Below, one piece after another: positions 6,845 to 9,073 of a DNA stretch of 9,073 nucleotides (the first letter of the stretch is position 1; each line of letters starts with the position of its first letter). The DNA is from Pseudomonadota bacterium (lineage in GTDB: Bacteria > Myxococcota_A > Polyangia > Polyangiales > Polyangiaceae). The notes under the pieces were generated by a model. That model did no database searches, was not told where the DNA came from, and saw nothing but the letters and a program-made list of their open reading frames with translations. The position numbers were made by a program, and so were the translations under genes. The stretch spans positions 1 to 9,073 of the forward strand of contig JAEYOT010000818.1 in NCBI GenBank assembly GCA_023411445.1, written 5' to 3'.

Positions 6845-6957
6845 ATGGCCGAGCCGGTCCCGATGACGCCCCAAGGAGCCCAGAAGCTGCGCGAGGAGCT
6901 CGCGCGCCTCAAGGAGGAGCGCCCCAAGATTTCCCGAGAAATCGGGGTAGCGCGTGA
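6832..6957 (+). other. Possible out-of-frame upstream ORF overlapping the greA start
   Basis: Tandem ATG codons at 6832 and 6835, close behind the GAGG at 6826-6829, open a frame of about 41 codons ([10 protein letters not shown]...) that stops at TGA 6955-6957, inside greA and in a different frame. Its composition (Ala, Pro, Gly, Arg) is what a shadow of a GC-rich gene would give, so it may be chance. If translated, it would compete with or modulate greA initiation. Confidence 0.15.
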
Positions 6958-7318
6958 GCATGGCGACCTGAAGGAGAACGCCGAGTACCACGCCGCCAAG
7001 GAGCGGCAGGGTCTGTGCGAAGCGCGCATCAAGGACATCGAGGACAAGCTAGCGCGCGCCGAGATCATCGATCCGAGCAAGCTCTCCGGCGATCGCGTGC
7101 GCTTCGGCGCCACCGTCAAGGTGACCAACCTCGATACGGACGAGGAGACCGTCTACCAGATCGTCGGCGCGGACGAGGCCGACATCAACGCTGGCACGAT
7201 CAGCATCTCGGCGCCGCTGGCGCGTGCTCTGATCGGCAAGTCCATCGGTGACGAGGTCGTGATCAACCTGCCCGCAGGCAAGCGCCGCTACGAGATCGCT
7301 GAAATCGAATTTCGATGA
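6845..7318 (+). CDS. greA: Transcription elongation factor GreA
   Basis: Binds RNA polymerase in its secondary channel and stimulates cleavage of the 3' end of RNA in backtracked complexes, rescuing stalled elongation. At 157 residues it matches the family length. The N-terminal coiled coil (about 8-76) carries the tip motif [12 protein letters not shown] with Asp41 and Glu44, the two acidic residues that coordinate the catalytic metal, at the same numbers as in E. coli GreA. The start [15 protein letters not shown] is typical. The C-terminal FKBP-like domain (about 83-157) includes the conserved stretch [20 protein letters not shown]. GreB is less likely, given the close match to GreA throughout. 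It is transcribed away from bamD. Its stop TGA overlaps the ATG of the membrane sulfatase-fold gene (ATGA at 7315-7318), so the two are probably co-translated. Confidence 0.97.
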   Translation: MAEPVPMTPQGAQKLREELARLKEERPKISREIGVAREHGDLKENAEYHAAKERQGLCEARIKDIEDKLARAEIIDPSKLSGDRVRFGATVKVTNLDTDEETVYQIVGADEADINAGTISISAPLARALIGKSIGDEVVINLPAGKRRYEIAEIEFR

Positions 7319-9073
7319 GTGAACGCGGCCCGGTGAGCTCGCGGCACAGTATCCCCGCGAGCGCGCGAGCGACCCTGCTCGAGATGTCGAAGGTGCGCGC
7401 CGCGACCTACGGCAGCGTCGCCAGCCTGGCCCTGTGTCTGCTCGAGCTCGCGGTGGTGCTATCGCTGCGCGGCTCGGAGATCTCCAGCATTTGGGAGATC
7501 CACGGCGGGGCCACCATGCTGCTGCCCGCGTTCGTGCTGCTGGCGGTGGTGGCGGGAGCTACGGGCGGGCTGCTCCTGCAGCTGCTCACCTCCGCGGAGC
7601 GCTCGCGCTCGCACCGGGTCATGCTCGGCCTGATGGTGGCGACCGGCGCGGCGCTGGCCGGATTTGGGGTCGGCGGCGGGCGACATCTGGCGGGGCCGGG
7701 CGTGCGCCTGGCGTTCTCGCTCGCCGTAGCGGGGGTCGCCTGCGCGGCCACGATCGTGCTGGCGCGGCCGCTCTCGGCGGTGCTGCGCCGCACCCCTGAG
7801 CGCTTCGCGCTCGGAGCGGCGCTCGTGATCCTGGCCTGCGAGCTGGTCAATCGCTTCGTGCTGGTTCGGCTGTACCCGGCGTTTCACTTGGCGCTGGCGA
7901 TCGCGGCGCTGCTGCTGGCGCCCTCCGTGCTGGTGCCGCCGCTCGCTGCGCGGCCAGGGCAGGGCCGCACGGATTTGCGCCGCGGGCTCCTAGCATCGCT
8001 CGGTCTCACGCTGGTCGGCCTGCTCGCGGCCACGCTGGTCACGCCCGCCGCCGAGCGCCTGGCGCGCTTCGACAACTTGCGCTTCATCCTGCTGGAGTCG
8101 GCGCCGATCGCCGCCGAGGTGGTGCAGCTGAGCGCCCGCCTGGCACCCCCGGAGCCGCTGCCCGAGGGCGATGAGCCAGAGCTGACCGTCGGCGCGGCTT
8201 CGCCGCTGCGCTTTCAGGGGCAGGACGTGCTGCTCGTGACCATCGACGCGCTGCGCGCGGACCACGTGGGCGCGTACGGCTACTCACGCAAGGTGACGCC
8301 CCATTTGGACGCGCTGGCAGCGCGCGGCACCGTGTTCGAGCGGGCTTATAGCCCCACGCCGCACACGTCGTATTCGGTGACCAGCCTGCTGACCGGCAAG
8401 TACATGCGCCCGCTGCTGCTGCAGGGCGCCGGTGAAGACTCGGACACCTGGGCCGGCCTGCTCCGTACGTATGGTTACCGTACCGCCGCCTTCTACCCGC
8501 CCGCGGTGTTCTTCATCGACCAGGGGCGCTTTCAGAGCTTCGAGCAGCGCAAGCTGGATTTCGAGTACCGCTGGGTGGAGTTTGCGGAAGGCGAGAAGCG
8601 CCTGCAGCAGGTGCGGGAATACCTGGACGGCTCGCCCCGCGATAAGCCGCTGTTCGTGTGGGTCCACCTGTTCGGCCCGCACGAGCCGTACGAGCTTCAC
8701 CCGGGCTATGATTTCGGTGATCGCGACGTCGATCGCTACGACTCGGAGATCGCCGCAGCGGACGCCACGCTGGGTCGCCTGGTCGCGCTGATGAGCGAGC
8801 GCCGTCCCGGCGGCGTCACTATCGTCACCGCCGACCACGGGGAAGAGTTCGGTGATCACGGCGGGCGCTACCATGGCAGCTCGGTCTACGAAGAGCAGGT
8901 GCGAGTGCCGCTCGTCGTGGTCGGTCCTGGCGTGAAAGCCCAGCGCACTAACGAGGTGGTGCAGACCATCGACTTGATGCCGACGGTGCTCTCGGCGCTG
9001 GCCGTGCCGAGGCCGCCGCGGATCCGGGGTCGGGATTTGGGCAGCCTCCTATCGGGCCAGCGGCAGGCCGAGG
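7315..9073 (+). CDS. Membrane-anchored sulfatase-superfamily hydrolase or phosphotransferase, 3'-truncated
   Basis: The frame stays open to the right edge, giving 586 codons with the C-terminus missing. The N-terminal half has about seven hydrophobic segments (near 32-51, 66-91, 101-120, 131-150, 164-184, 189-208 and 224-243), followed by a linker and a periplasmic catalytic domain from about 303. That domain shows the alkaline-phosphatase/sulfatase fold: [15 protein letters not shown] (metal ligand Asp311), the nucleophile region [16 protein letters not shown] (346-361), and [12 protein letters not shown] with Asp507/His508, followed by His520 in YHGSSVYEE. Counting back from LLTG, the position of the sulfatase Cys/Ser is Thr351, and the C/S-x-P-x-R motif is absent. 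A phosphodiesterase or phospho-transferase role on an envelope polymer or lipid, as in Thr-nucleophile LtaS and EptA, is inference; a degenerate enzyme is possible. The start overlaps the greA stop by ATGA, with no Shine-Dalgarno. Confidence 0.85.
   Translation, partial: MSERGPVSSRHSIPASARATLLEMSKVRAATYGSVASLALCLLELAVVLSLRGSEISSIWEIHGGATMLLPAFVLLAVVAGATGGLLLQLLTSAERSRSHRVMLGLMVATGAALAGFGVGGGRHLAGPGVRLAFSLAVAGVACAATIVLARPLSAVLRRTPERFALGAALVILACELVNRFVLVRLYPAFHLALAIAALLLAPSVLVPPLAARPGQGRTDLRRGLLASLGLTLVGLLAATLVTPAAERLARFDNLRFILLESAPIAAEVVQLSARLAPPEPLPEGDEPELTVGAASPLRFQGQDVLLVTIDALRADHVGAYGYSRKVTPHLDALAARGTVFERAYSPTPHTSYSVTSLLTGKYMRPLLLQGAGEDSDTWAGLLRTYGYRTAAFYPPAVFFIDQGRFQSFEQRKLDFEYRWVEFAEGEKRLQQVREYLDGSPRDKPLFVWVHLFGPHEPYELHPGYDFGDRDVDRYDSEIAAADATLGRLVALMSERRPGGVTIVTADHGEEFGDHGGRYHGSSVYEEQVRVPLVVVGPGVKAQRTNEVVQTIDLMPTVLSALAVPRPPRIRGRDLGSLLSGQRQAE

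Noticed and set aside
8341..8400. Formylglycine-dependent arylsulfatase assignment
   Set aside because: No C/S-x-P-x-R signature is present around the LLTG motif, so a classical sulfatase call is not supported.
7407..8874. Several minus-strand open frames opposite the membrane protein
   Set aside because: The plus-strand frame starting at 7315 is continuous to the window edge with membrane segments and catalytic motifs; the antisense frames have neither.

Overview
This is a GC-rich, gene-dense chromosomal window with strong G/C bias at third codon positions. It carries seven protein genes and no RNA genes, mobile elements or CRISPR arrays that I can see. The gene families (a STAND-type ATPase with TPRs, a sigma-54 activator next to bamD, a membrane sulfatase-fold protein) and the base composition suggest Myxococcota, perhaps the Polyangia side. 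That placement is an inference from family content, not a sequence match.

Layout. Left block, plus strand (2-3641): the 3' part of a large predicted ATPase/TPR signalling protein, its N-terminus cut by the window edge; then dut (dUTPase), overlapping it by ATGA; then a small lipoprotein with a carbohydrate-binding-like beta-sandwich, 8 bases after dut. Middle block, minus strand (6728 down to 3656): bamD (outer-membrane assembly lipoprotein), then an NtrC-family sigma-54 response regulator, then an alpha/beta-hydrolase esterase. Both junctions are ATGA overlaps, so this is one tightly coupled operon. It converges on the lipoprotein gene with only 14 bases between stop codons and no recognisable terminator. 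Right block, plus strand (6845-9073): greA, then a multi-TM sulfatase-superfamily protein that overlaps greA by ATGA and runs off the right edge. The only real intergenic space is the 116-base divergent region between bamD and greA.

How the genes fit together. Housekeeping genes (dut, bamD, greA) are each coupled translationally to a signalling or envelope protein. The bamD operon joins outer-membrane assembly to an orphan sigma-54 activator. The greA partner has a Thr, not the formylglycine Cys/Ser, at the predicted nucleophile position, which argues for phosphoester or phosphotransfer chemistry rather than sulfate-ester cleavage. No clear defence system or wholly new system is visible. The best leads are the Thr-type sulfatase-fold membrane protein, the bamD-response regulator-esterase unit, the Walker A variant in the ATPase, and an out-of-frame ATG pair better placed behind the greA Shine-Dalgarno than greA's own start.
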